64,000 nt of DNA from positions 62,001 through 126,000 of the forward strand of contig JADKKK010000003.1 in the NCBI GenBank assembly GCA_016720545.1. Reading direction: 5' to 3'. Below are positions 28,010 to 36,385 of this stretch, piece after piece; positions within the stretch are counted from its first letter, which is position 1; each line of letters opens with the position of its first letter. The position numbers and the translations under genes were made by a program. Source of the stretch: Myxococcales bacterium (GTDB lineage Bacteria; Myxococcota_A; Polyangia; Polyangiales; Polyangiaceae). Below the pieces are notes generated by a model. That model searched no databases and was not told the origin of the DNA. It was given only the letters and a program-made list of their open reading frames with translations.

Positions 28010-29506
28010 CTACCACTTCATGGTGCCGAAGACGGGGATACCCAGCCGGTCGCGGACGTGACGCGGTTCGAAGAAGATGCCGGAGAAGCGGTCGGCGATC
28101 GCCGCCGTCGCCAGGCCCGCGACGATGGTCAGCATGAGCCCGATCACGGCCGCGATGAGGCCCGACGGGCGTTTGGGGCCTGCCGGCAGCTCCGCGGGGT
28201 GGGTTACCGAATAGCGTCGCTTGAAGCCAGCCTCGGCGGTCTGCGCCTCGATGCGGGCTCCCTCGAGCTTGGTGGTGAGCTGGTCGTACTTGTTGCGCGC
28301 GGTATCGAACTCGGCCTGCACGTCGCTGATCGACTTCGGACGAGCCGGCGCACCGGCGTCGACGGGCACCACGACCGGCGTCGCGACCATCGCGCCCTTC
28401 GGCTCCTCCTTCGGGGCGGCCTTCTTGGCGGCCTCGATCTGGGCGAGCACGTCGGTCTCTTGCTGCTTCAGCGCTGCCAGCGCGGGCGTGTCGGTCTGGG
28501 CAGCGCGGATGTTGTCTTTGACCGCGCGGACGGCGGGGTGACCGTCGGCGTACTGCTGCTGCAGCTCTTGGAGCTGGGTCTGCAGCTGCGCGACGCGCTG
28601 CTGACGCTGCTCGAGGATGGCGGCCTTCTCGCCGCGAATTTGCTCGAGCTTCTTGGCGAGCGCCGGATCGGCGCCGACCGGAGCCGGAGCGCCCCCCGCG
28701 CGCTGCACGTAGCGCAGCACGGTCTCGCTCGCGGGCTTGCCGTTCAGATCGCGCTGGCGAATCGCGAGCTCGGTGGCGGCCGCCGCGACCTCGCCTTGGG
28801 CACGCGCGACGTTCGACTCGAGGATCTTGAGCTGTTCGTTGATGCCGCCGATCTCCACGCCATACCGCGCGTCCTGGAAATTCTTCATGGCCGCGGCCAC
28901 GATGTCGCGCGCCGCGACCGGATCGGACCACTCGATGAGGATGGTCACGGTGGCGTCGTCGACCACGACCCGGAGCTTGGCGTCCAGGGTCTTCATGATT
29001 GTGTCGAACTTTTGCTCGTCGGTCGGCGGCTGGCTGCCGAGCTTCTGGGTGAGCTGATCGATCAACCGGCGGTGCGGCTGGCGCATCGAGTCCCACCGCT
29101 CCACGAGCTGGGTCTGCTTGATGAGCGAGAGGATGTTGTCGCGCGCCTTGACCTGCTCCTCGAACTGACGCGCTTGAGCCTTCTGCTCCTCGGGCGTGGG
29201 GCCATATTCGTTGGCGGCGCCGATCAGCCGCGCGCGCGTGACGAGCACCTTCGCGTCGACCTCGTACGACTTGGGGGCGAAGATCGACGCGACGACCGTC
29301 ATCGCCAGGCAGATCACGCCGACGAACGCGGTGAGGCCCTTTCGGCGCCCGGCCGCCTTGGCCGCGTCGCGGACGCGGTCGGAGAGCGAGCCCTCGGGCT
29401 CCTCGTCGTCTTGGCGGCCCCGGCGGCCCCCTCCACCGCCGCCCCGGCCGGGTGCAGTGAGCTGGTCCGCGCGTTGAAATAGCGTGCCGTCTGCTGCTCT
29501 CGCCAT
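28010..29506 (-). CDS. Polysaccharide co-polymerase (Wzz/Wzc N-terminal type, no kinase domain)
   Basis: A 498-residue chain-length/co-polymerase protein. A Gly/Arg-rich cytoplasmic N-terminus is followed by TM1 (about residues 58-78, LTAFVGVICLAMTVVASIF), a large periplasmic part with a Wzz fold (YEVDAKVLVTRARLI) and long coiled coils rich in Gln (AILEQRQQRVAQLQTQLQEL), then the PxxP-type segment (HPAELPAGPKRPSG) and TM2 (LIAAVIGLMLTIVAGLATAA). It ends FGTMKW soon after TM2, with no BY-kinase domain. It would set polymer length and link Wzy to the OPX exporter. The ATG at 29506 lies next to the inserted MITE-like element. Confidence 0.92.
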   Translation of the reverse strand: MARAADGTLFQRADQLTAPGRGGGGGGRRGRQDDEEPEGSLSDRVRDAAKAAGRRKGLTAFVGVICLAMTVVASIFAPKSYEVDAKVLVTRARLIGAANEYGPTPEEQKAQARQFEEQVKARDNILSLIKQTQLVERWDSMRQPHRRLIDQLTQKLGSQPPTDEQKFDTIMKTLDAKLRVVVDDATVTILIEWSDPVAARDIVAAAMKNFQDARYGVEIGGINEQLKILESNVARAQGEVAAAATELAIRQRDLNGKPASETVLRYVQRAGGAPAPVGADPALAKKLEQIRGEKAAILEQRQQRVAQLQTQLQELQQQYADGHPAVRAVKDNIRAAQTDTPALAALKQQETDVLAQIEAAKKAAPKEEPKGAMVATPVVVPVDAGAPARPKSISDVQAEFDTARNKYDQLTTKLEGARIEAQTAEAGFKRRYSVTHPAELPAGPKRPSGLIAAVIGLMLTIVAGLATAAIADRFSGIFFEPRHVRDRLGIPVFGTMKW

Positions 29507-29705
29507 CTCTGAAAGAAACCTCCGTCACCACGGTATCACAGCGCCCTCGGAGACCTGCAACTCTCCCAGGCAGTTTCATCGCGACGCCCTCCGCTCGGCC
29601 TCGCCATCGACGTTCGTTCGCCCTCTTGGGGGTCACTCGTGGGTCGTCGCGCCTCGCACGGCTCGCGACTCGGCGAACTTCCTCGGTCATCAAGCGGTTC
29701 GGCGC

Positions 29706-30010
29706 GCTAGTCCCCTGGAGTCGTGGTTCGTATCAGAAGTCCGGTCTTCGGTGTCATTCCGAGGAGCGAGGGGGTGCCCCGTTTTCGGCGGCGGCGGGCC
29801 CGTCCTCAACTCGGACGTCGTTCCGCGCGGTGGAGGCGGCGCTTTGGGCTCAGGGGACAGTGGTTTCGGGTGTGACCGCGCGAGAACGCCGACCCTCGAA
29901 CATGAGTATCCTCCCACCGCCGCCGAAAACGGGACACCCCCTCGCTCCCTTGTGGCGAAAGGCCGAACCCGCGCGACTTCTGGAAGGGATCACGCTTCCA
30001 GGGGACTAGC
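29706..30010. mobile_element. MITE-like non-autonomous element with long imperfect terminal inverted repeats
   Basis: The roughly 305-bp interval is a large imperfect hairpin. Its ends read GCTAGTCCCCTGGA (29706-29719) and the exact reverse complement (29997-30010). Inside, 29763-29798 and 29913-29948 are inverted copies of 36 bases with two mismatches (core GAGCGAGGGGGTG). The arms are about 93-98 bases with a loop of about 115. The outermost CTAG could be a 4-bp target duplication of the IS5-type YTAR class. There is no transposase. It abuts the stop codon of the downstream-numbered kinase gene and fills most of the roughly 500-bp gap; no convincing gene is seen there. Confidence 0.72.
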
Positions 30011-31894
30011 TCACTGGAGGAGCTCGAAGTCGGCGCCCCCCGCAGGCGTTGGCGCGGGCGTTGGCGTTGGCGCAGGGGTCGGCGTCGGCGTCGGCCCCGA
30101 GGGCGAAGCGGCGGGCGGGCTCACCGGCGCGGCGGTGGGCTTCACGGCCGGAGCAGGCACGAGCGGCGGCGGCTTCGGCGAAGGCTTCAGGGCGTCCGGC
30201 GAGACGGTGGGGATGAAGCCGCTCGCAGAGGGAGCGGCGCCGGGAACGACCAACACGGGGGGCGGGCTCGACGGGGCGAGCGACGGCGGTGGCGGGCTCG
30301 ACGGGGCGAGCGCCGACGGCTCGGGCACGGGCACCGTGAGGGGCGCGGGATCCGGAGGGGTGGACACGCGCCGGTTGGCCCTGAGATAGACGCCCACGGC
30401 GGCGGCGAGGGCCAGCGCGGCGAGAACCGCGAGCACCAGGGGCGCGAGCGAGCGCGTCGGTGCCGGCGCGAGCGCAGGCAGACCGCCGTTGGGCGCACCG
30501 TTGGCCAGCAGAGGGTCGGCGAAGAGCTGAGGACTGGAGGACGGCGCCCCCTCGAGCGAGGTGCTCGACTTGTGCTCGTCGTAGAAGAACCCCACCCGAC
30601 CGCTGTCCGTGACAGGGGGCGCGGCCAATCGTCGACCGCTCGCCGTAGGCGGGAGCGGCATTCGCCCGTAAGGGTTCGACATGGCCACCATGGTGGAGTC
30701 GGATGGCGCCTGGTCGTCTTCGCTGGCCGCGTTCGCCTGCGCTTGCGCGCCCTGCAGCGGACCGGCGGCCGAGCCGCCCGTGCCGCCCGTGCCGCCCGAG
30801 CCCCCCTCGCCGAGGCTGCCGAGGCTCGCGCTCATGGCGTTCGCCATGGCCTGATGAGCGGCCGCGTCCACGTGGTTCTGGGAGCCCGCGCCGACGAACG
30901 AGATCGATGTCGGGGCGGCGTCGTCGTAAGACGCGATCGGCGCCATCGCCTCGGTCGCCTCGTCGTCACCGAGGCTGGCGCCATCGCCAGGCACGCTGAT
31001 TCGCGCGCTCGAGGGAGGCGGAGGGCGCAGCGTCTCACCCACGAGCCCCTCGCCGGCCTCCTTCAGCGCGCGCCGCATTTGCGTCACGGTCTGCCAGCGG
31101 TCGTCTTTGCGAAACTGGAGCGCCTGATCGATCACCGCAGCGATGGGGCCGGGGAGCGTGGGCAACACGAGGCCGATCGAGCGGGCGCGCTGGGTCGCCG
31201 CCGCGACCAGCTTCTGCTGCACGCCCTCGACCGGGTGGACGTACTCGCCCGTGAGCAGGGTGAACAGGATGGCGCCGAGCGCGAAGATGTCGGAGCGGGC
31301 GTCCACCTCGTCGCGTGCCCCGCGCGCCTGCTCGGGTGCCATGAACGAGGGCGTGCCGAGCACCATCCCCACGAGGCTGAGCTTGCTGACCGACTTCTTG
31401 TCGGAGAGCTTCGCGACGCCGAAATCGAGGAGCTTGATCTGGAGCTCGGACGTGAGAAACACGTTCGAGGGCTTCAGGTCGCGGTGGATGACGTTGCCCG
31501 CGTGGACGGCGGCGAGCACGTCCATGATCGAGTCGGCGATGCCGAGCGCGGTGCCGAGGGGGATCTTCGGCCCCTTCGCCTCGCAGTAGTCGTCGAGGGT
31601 CTCGCCCTCGAGCATCTCCATGGCGAGGAACGGGCACCCCTCCTCGGTCATACCGTCGTCAAATACCCGAACGATACCGGGGTGCTTGACGACGTTGGCG
31701 AGGTACCCCTCGCTCAGGAACCGCTCGACCACGAGCTCGTCGTTGCAGAGCTGGGCGTGGAGGATCTTCAGCGCCGCGCGCGAGCCGTTTCGGTGGGTGA
31801 CGGCGTAGACCGCCGCCATCGAGCCGGACCCCAAGAGAGAGTCCACCCGCCACTTCCCGATGACCGTGCCGATGCGTCGCTGTTCGAAGCCCAT
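30011..31894 (-). CDS. Transmembrane Ser/Thr protein kinase
   Basis: A 627-residue Hanks-type kinase. Residues about 12-275 are the kinase domain: GSGSMAAVYAVTHRNGSRAALK, HRDLKPSNVFL, LDFGVAKL and GTPSFMAPEQARG are all intact. A Pro/Ser/Ala-rich juxtamembrane region (about 285-480) leads to a single TM (LVLAVLAALALAAAVGVYL) and a Pro-rich periplasmic tail with PTPTPAPTPTPAPTPAGG repeats ending FELLQ. It starts at ATG 31894 and its stop abuts the MITE-like element. It lies between the co-polymerase and polymerase genes and may regulate assembly; the substrates are unknown. Confidence 0.92.
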   Translation of the reverse strand: MGFEQRRIGTVIGKWRVDSLLGSGSMAAVYAVTHRNGSRAALKILHAQLCNDELVVERFLSEGYLANVVKHPGIVRVFDDGMTEEGCPFLAMEMLEGETLDDYCEAKGPKIPLGTALGIADSIMDVLAAVHAGNVIHRDLKPSNVFLTSELQIKLLDFGVAKLSDKKSVSKLSLVGMVLGTPSFMAPEQARGARDEVDARSDIFALGAILFTLLTGEYVHPVEGVQQKLVAAATQRARSIGLVLPTLPGPIAAVIDQALQFRKDDRWQTVTQMRRALKEAGEGLVGETLRPPPPSSARISVPGDGASLGDDEATEAMAPIASYDDAAPTSISFVGAGSQNHVDAAAHQAMANAMSASLGSLGEGGSGGTGGTGGSAAGPLQGAQAQANAASEDDQAPSDSTMVAMSNPYGRMPLPPTASGRRLAAPPVTDSGRVGFFYDEHKSSTSLEGAPSSSPQLFADPLLANGAPNGGLPALAPAPTRSLAPLVLAVLAALALAAAVGVYLRANRRVSTPPDPAPLTVPVPEPSALAPSSPPPPSLAPSSPPPVLVVPGAAPSASGFIPTVSPDALKPSPKPPPLVPAPAVKPTAAPVSPPAASPSGPTPTPTPAPTPTPAPTPAGGADFELLQ

Positions 31895-32017
31895 GGAGGG
31901 GAACCCACGTCAGGTAATCATGGAGCGTAGCCCGCTACGGCGCCGCTAGTGGAAGGATGTCCCCCCCGGACCACACGGGCCGAGACCGTAGCTCAAGGCG
32001 CCTGGCAAGTCTATTCG

Positions 32018-33625
32018 TCACGCGACCTCGCCCGCGGCCTCCAGGCGGGCGAGAGAAGCGAACGCGACCGCGAACAGGATGAGCGTGAGGTAGCTGTTCC
32101 AGCCCTGATCACCCCAGATTTGGGCGATGACGGCCACGACGACCCCGATCCCGGCGAGCGACGCCGCGCGCTCGACGGGGTTCTGGGCGGTGCGGTAGGC
32201 GCGCATCCCGAGGGTGATGGTGAGCGGGTAGATGAACCAGAGGGCCGTGAAGCCCACCACGCCACCGACCGACCAGATCCACAACACGCCGTTATGGGCG
32301 ATGTAGCGATAGAGCGAAAATAGTTCCGAAATATCGTACAGTTGGAGTTTCTCTTTGTACTCCCACCCGAAGCCCTGTCCGACGGCGGGGCTCTGCGACA
32401 TGGTGTAGATCAGGTTGTAGTTCTCGATGTCGCGCGACTCGCTCGAGGAGTCTTTCTGGTCGAGCACGCTCATCGCGAGCTTCGCGGGCTTCCAGAGCGG
32501 CGAGTCGCCCTCCATCTGTCCACCGACGATGAGGTAGACGAGCACGAGGCCCACGACGACGAAGGCCGCGCGGGTGACCTTGCGCTTGGTCGGGCTTGGC
32601 TTCAGCGACAGGTACATCATCACGGGGGCGGCGCCGAGCGACACGAACGCGAGCCGGCGATTGTTCAGCGCGACGCCCGCGAAGATCGCCGCGGTGAGCC
32701 CGATACAGCGGAGCACCGTGCGGCGGTCACGGGTCTCGATCGCGTAGGCGATGAGGATGAAGATCGCCGCGGTGAAGAGCACTGTGTCGGCGTGCGTCGT
32801 GACGAAGAACCCCTCCTCGTTGTGGAACCTGGCCGCGAGGGTGAAGTAGGTGAAGGTGCAGAGCGCGCTGCGCGCGACCGCCGCGGTGACGATGATCGAG
32901 CCGATGGCGGGCAGGTCCTCCGGGCCGCGAAACGCGTAGAGGAACGTGAGGCCCACGAGCGGCATCGTCACGAGGTGCAGGATCTGGAAGAACGACGGCT
33001 GTAGGTTGCCGCCGCGAGCGAGCCCCCAGGCCTCGACCGAGAGGACCGCGACGAGGAAGAAGGTCATCGCCTGCACGGCGTGACGCGGCGGCGGCGTGAG
33101 CTCCTCGCGCTTGCGGAGGTTCTTGCGCGCGCGGTGCAGCAGCCCGATGGCGCCGAAGAAGAAGATGGGCAGCGACAGCCCCGGCACGCCCGCGAAGTCC
33201 TTCAACGACGCGTAGTACGCCATGTCCGCGAAGGCGAGGGGCGGGTGCCAATAGGTCGGAATGTCGGTCGCGGCCTCGAGGAAGATCGAGACGCCGAAGA
33301 AGTACCGCGCGCTCTCGTGGACCGGGAACCGCGTGACCATGTGGTACACGAGGCCGGCGACGATCACCGCCACGAAGCCGTTCGCGATGCGCGAGGCCGT
33401 GCCCACCGTGTAGGTCATGATGGCCGACGCCGCGAGCAAGCCGGCCATCACCTTGAGCATCGGCCGGACGTGGTTGTCCTCGAGCGGATCGTGCGACACG
33501 GCGGCGGCGTCGCGCTCACCGAACTCGCCGAACCGCTGGCTGATGCGGCGCTGCATCGCCTCGTACTGGATCTGCGAGGCGGTCCTCGGCCGCTGCGGCC
33601 CCGGGCGGTAGCTCTGGTTACTCAC
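32018..33625 (-). CDS. wzy: O-antigen polymerase/ligase-like membrane protein (Wzy candidate)
   Basis: A 535-residue polytopic protein with about ten TM helices and a large loop (about residues 380-450), the topology of Wzy/WaaL proteins. The loop contains DIENYNLIYTMSQSPAVGQG with FGWEY, the usual region before the last helices, and RYIAHNGVLWIWSVGGVVGF after it, where His-Asn is the common Wzy_C hallmark. It would polymerise flipped repeat units in the periplasm. The start is GTG 33625, 4 bp after the stop of the upstream esterase gene, so the two are in one operon. Confidence 0.85.
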   Translation of the reverse strand: MSNQSYRPGPQRPRTASQIQYEAMQRRISQRFGEFGERDAAAVSHDPLEDNHVRPMLKVMAGLLAASAIMTYTVGTASRIANGFVAVIVAGLVYHMVTRFPVHESARYFFGVSIFLEAATDIPTYWHPPLAFADMAYYASLKDFAGVPGLSLPIFFFGAIGLLHRARKNLRKREELTPPPRHAVQAMTFFLVAVLSVEAWGLARGGNLQPSFFQILHLVTMPLVGLTFLYAFRGPEDLPAIGSIIVTAAVARSALCTFTYFTLAARFHNEEGFFVTTHADTVLFTAAIFILIAYAIETRDRRTVLRCIGLTAAIFAGVALNNRRLAFVSLGAAPVMMYLSLKPSPTKRKVTRAAFVVVGLVLVYLIVGGQMEGDSPLWKPAKLAMSVLDQKDSSSESRDIENYNLIYTMSQSPAVGQGFGWEYKEKLQLYDISELFSLYRYIAHNGVLWIWSVGGVVGFTALWFIYPLTITLGMRAYRTAQNPVERAASLAGIGVVVAVIAQIWGDQGWNSYLTLILFAVAFASLARLEAAGEVA

Positions 33626-33629
33626 CGCC

Positions 33630-34928
33630 TCACCAACAAAGCTTCGATTGGATCGCCTGCACGAGCTGGCTCGCCGCGAGCTCGTGCGTGCGGGGGCTAG
33701 GGTGACCCGAGCACCCGAGTCCGTCCCGCGCCTGGCGCTGCTCGATGAACTGCATGTAGTAGGCCCGCTTGTCGCCGCGCTTCACGGCGGAGTCGACGAT
33801 GGTTCGGAGCGCCGCGGCCGCGCGTGTGCGGATGTCGGCGCCGAGAGAGTCGCTCAACATGGGGCTTAGGGCAAAAAAGAGGTGTGCTTCCGGGTAGATC
33901 GACCGGACGCGCTTCAGCAGGTCGATGCCGCTGGCGACGAAGACGTCGTCGGCGACGTCGAAGTTGAAGTCGTTGGTGCCGAGGTTCACGACCACCACCT
34001 GAGGGGCCGTGTCGGGTCGGGGAGCGACGAAAATGCCCCCAGGATCCGGGATGCCCGGGACGTCGGGGTGGGCGACGTAGACGGCGCTGTAGGTGGGGTT
34101 GGCGGGGTTGGTCGCGTCAAGCCGGCCGTAGAGCTGCGGGATCGCGTTGGCGATGGTGCCCGGGGGATAGGCCGGATCCCGGGTGGGCTGCCCGCCGTCG
34201 TCCCCGTTCTCGTTGCGCGTGAGGCCCTTGCCCGACACGCACACGCTGGTGAGGTCGGCGTCCAGCGTGCGCGCGGCGAGCGCACCGTAGCTGAGCGAGT
34301 GGCGCTGCGTTCCGTAGGTGAAGGGGCACGCGCCGTCGGCCCCGAGCACGCCGTAGCCGCAAGAGATGGAGTCGCCGATGATCTCGATGCGGCGAGTGCG
34401 CACGCGTGGCGGAAGCAGCTCGCCGCCGGGCGCGGGCTCGAAGCCGTGGAACACCGAGAGGCCCCCCGCGGCCTCGAACTCGCGGTGTAGGACGACCTCG
34501 TGGACGGCGTTGGGGTCGAGCCCGCTGGCGAGCTGGTACCGGTTCTTGCCGGCCTTGCTGGCGACGAGGCTGGCCTTTCCGTCGACCCAGGAGGTGAAGA
34601 CGCGGTCGTCCTTTGCGGGGTCGTACTCGGCGTCGGGCGGGGGCAGGAGCTCGAGAGTGACCGCGAGACCGCTGCCCTTGAAGCGGGCGGTGATCTCCGA
34701 GCCGGACCACGCGAACTGCCCGGTGGGGGAGAAGCGACCCACCAGCCGGGGGCCCGCCGCGCCCTGGGGCGAGCTCAGCGGCTCCTTGGGGCCGGCGGAG
34801 CAGTCGGCGCGCTCGCCCGTGACGTCGCCGTCGGGGCCGGGCTCCTCCCGGTCGGAGATGTTCCATACGCACGCGCTCGTGACGAACGCGAGGAGGAGGA
34901 GCGGAGGGAGGGCACGCGCGCGGACCAA
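33630..34928 (-). CDS. CE2-type SGNH acetylesterase lipoprotein
   Basis: A 432-residue (from TTG 34928) secreted lipoprotein. This start gives a tidy signal peptide (ALPPLLLLAFVTSAC); the in-frame ATG at 35009 would overlap the start of the divergent gene, so I prefer TTG. An N-terminal jelly-roll-like domain (GRFSPTGQFAWSGSEITARF) precedes the SGNH domain: GDSISCGYG (catalytic Ser), NLGTNDFN (Gly/Asn) and GCSGHPSPRTH (His). This two-domain order is that of carbohydrate esterase family 2, which removes acetyl groups from glycans. It precedes the polymerase gene and could trim O-acetyl groups on the exported polymer; that role is inference. Confidence 0.82.
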   Translation of the reverse strand: MVRARALPPLLLLAFVTSACVWNISDREEPGPDGDVTGERADCSAGPKEPLSSPQGAAGPRLVGRFSPTGQFAWSGSEITARFKGSGLAVTLELLPPPDAEYDPAKDDRVFTSWVDGKASLVASKAGKNRYQLASGLDPNAVHEVVLHREFEAAGGLSVFHGFEPAPGGELLPPRVRTRRIEIIGDSISCGYGVLGADGACPFTYGTQRHSLSYGALAARTLDADLTSVCVSGKGLTRNENGDDGGQPTRDPAYPPGTIANAIPQLYGRLDATNPANPTYSAVYVAHPDVPGIPDPGGIFVAPRPDTAPQVVVVNLGTNDFNFDVADDVFVASGIDLLKRVRSIYPEAHLFFALSPMLSDSLGADIRTRAAAALRTIVDSAVKRGDKRAYYMQFIEQRQARDGLGCSGHPSPRTHELAASQLVQAIQSKLCW

Positions 34929-35007
34929 GGCAGGGCAAAGGGTAGCAGGATTTTCGACTTGCCGACGCGCCGAAAAGCGAGCAGTTCTCTGGAAGAGGTC
35001 TTGAGCC

Positions 35008-35853
35008 ATGCGAAACGCGCTGAAGGCGGGCACGCGCGCCCGCAGGTGGATGGGCTTGGTCGCGGTGACCGCCTTGACGGTGCAGGGGCTCGGCGGGCTA
35101 GGCGCGTGCAGCTCGACCGACCCGGGAGCCGCGGACGGGGGCTCGCCCGATGCCACGACCGCCGACGGCACCACCCTCGACGCGACCCGGCCCGACACCG
35201 GGAACCCGGAGACGTCGGTCCCCGACACGTCGGTCCCCGACACCGCCGTCCCGGACGCGGCGCTCCCCGACACCGCCGTCCCGGACGCGGCGCTCCCCGA
35301 CACGTCGGTCCCCGACACCGCCGTCCCCGACACGTCGGTCCCCGACACCGCCGTCCCGGACGCGGCGCTCCCCCCGATGACGCTCACGAGCGCCACGCTG
35401 ACCGACGGCGGACGCTTCCCCGCCGCGCACACCTGCAGTGGGGTCAACCGGTCGCCCGCGCTCACGTGGACCGCGGGTCCCGCGGGCACCCTCAGCTACG
35501 CCATCGTCATGAAGGACCTCACGGTCCCCAACATCCACTGGACCCTGTACGACATCCCCGCGAGCACGCTGTCGGTCGGCGCGTCGGTCCCGGTCGGCTA
35601 CACCCCGGGCGCGCCCGCGCCGGCGGGGTCGAAGCAGGCGGGCGTCACGTTCTCGCCAGGCACCCTGGGCTACCTGGGCCCCTGCCCGCCGTCCGGCGAC
35701 CACACCTACGTCTTCACCGTGCACGCGATCTCCAACGCGACGCTCGCGGGTGTGGCGATGTCGGACACGCCGGAGGCGATCGAGGCGCAAATTCTCGCGC
35801 AGCAGGTCGCGGGCGGCTCCGCGACCCTCTCGTCGAACTACAGGAAGCCGTAA
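35008..35853 (+). CDS. PEBP (YbhB/YbcL, Raf-kinase-inhibitor-like) lipoprotein with PDT repeats
   Basis: A 281-residue secreted protein. The signal peptide ends LGGLGAC. A linker of ten five-residue units (VPDTS, VPDTA, VPDAA, LPDTA and similar) is coded by a 15-bp tandem repeat. The C-terminal 160 residues are a phosphatidylethanolamine-binding-protein domain of the bacterial YbhB type: SPALTWTAGPAGTLSYAIVM (DPDAP-like region), NIHWTLYDIP and GYLGPCPPSGDHTYVFTVHA. Function in bacteria is poorly known. The ATG 35008 has a GAAGAGG about 10 bases upstream; ATG 35050 is an alternative. It is divergent from the CE2 gene. Confidence 0.85.
   Translation: MRNALKAGTRARRWMGLVAVTALTVQGLGGLGACSSTDPGAADGGSPDATTADGTTLDATRPDTGNPETSVPDTSVPDTAVPDAALPDTAVPDAALPDTSVPDTAVPDTSVPDTAVPDAALPPMTLTSATLTDGGRFPAAHTCSGVNRSPALTWTAGPAGTLSYAIVMKDLTVPNIHWTLYDIPASTLSVGASVPVGYTPGAPAPAGSKQAGVTFSPGTLGYLGPCPPSGDHTYVFTVHAISNATLAGVAMSDTPEAIEAQILAQQVAGGSATLSSNYRKP
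35218..35367 (+). repeat. Ten 15-bp tandem repeats coding [VL]PD[TA][SA]
   Basis: Ten units of gtccccgacacgtcg type (variants gtccccgacaccgcc and gtcccggacgcggcg) lie in frame in the PEBP lipoprotein gene. Any change in copy number keeps the reading frame and only alters linker length. Confidence 0.9.
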
Positions 35854-35920
35854 GGTTCGTGCCGCGTCTCGTGCCGCAACTTGCCCGTTGGGCCACGATT
35901 TCCGCTAGAGTGCGCGGAGT

Positions 35921-36385
35921 ATGACGACCCCGGTCTCGGGCGGACAAGGCGCCGCGGCAACGCTCGGAAACCCCATTTGGCAGCGTCTCTGGCTGCGGTG
36001 CCACCAGTCCGATTGGCAGTCGCTCGCGCTCGTCGGGTCGAGCGCCCGTGACCCCGAGGCGATGCTCGAGATCGCCCAGGGGCTCGCGCGCATCGGCAAG
36101 GAGCTCGGCCAGGAGCTGGCCGTGTTCGACGCGCGCAAGATCGGCCTCGTGGACATGGACGGCACCCTCCAGCAGGTGAAGGCGCTCACGCAGAAGGGCA
36201 AGCGCTGCCTCGTGGTGCTCAACTTGGTCTCGGAGAACGCCACCACCGTGCCCATGGTGCAGAGCCTCGACGCGGCGCTCATCGGCGTGTTCATCGGGGA
36301 GACGACCGTGGTGGCCGCCTCGCGCACGGTCGACGAGGCCGGGCGCTCGAAGTTCCTCGGCTCCATCGTGCTCCAGCAGCGATGA
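35921..36385 (+). CDS. BY-kinase/ParA-like protein lacking a P-loop
   Basis: A 154-residue protein. Its layout resembles a bacterial tyrosine-kinase (Wzc C-terminal) domain: an N-terminal helix (WQRLWLRCHQSDWQ), a strand SLALVGSS where the Walker A loop is expected, a following helix (EIAQGLARIGKELGQ), strand ELAVFDAR, and a C-terminal DAALIGVFIGETTVV with a later KFLGSIVL. The Walker A lysine and GEGKS-type loop are replaced by ARDPEAM, so ATP binding is doubtful. It overlaps the WecG/TagA gene by ATGA. Possible role: a non-catalytic partner of the co-polymerase; this is inference. Confidence 0.55.
   Translation: MTTPVSGGQGAAATLGNPIWQRLWLRCHQSDWQSLALVGSSARDPEAMLEIAQGLARIGKELGQELAVFDARKIGLVDMDGTLQQVKALTQKGKRCLVVLNLVSENATTVPMVQSLDAALIGVFIGETTVVAASRTVDEAGRSKFLGSIVLQQR

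Noticed and set aside
29484..30389. Plus-strand open frame across the MITE-like element
   Set aside because: It reads through the inverted repeat and the antisense of the kinase tail; the apparent protein similarity between strands is only the inverted repeat itself.
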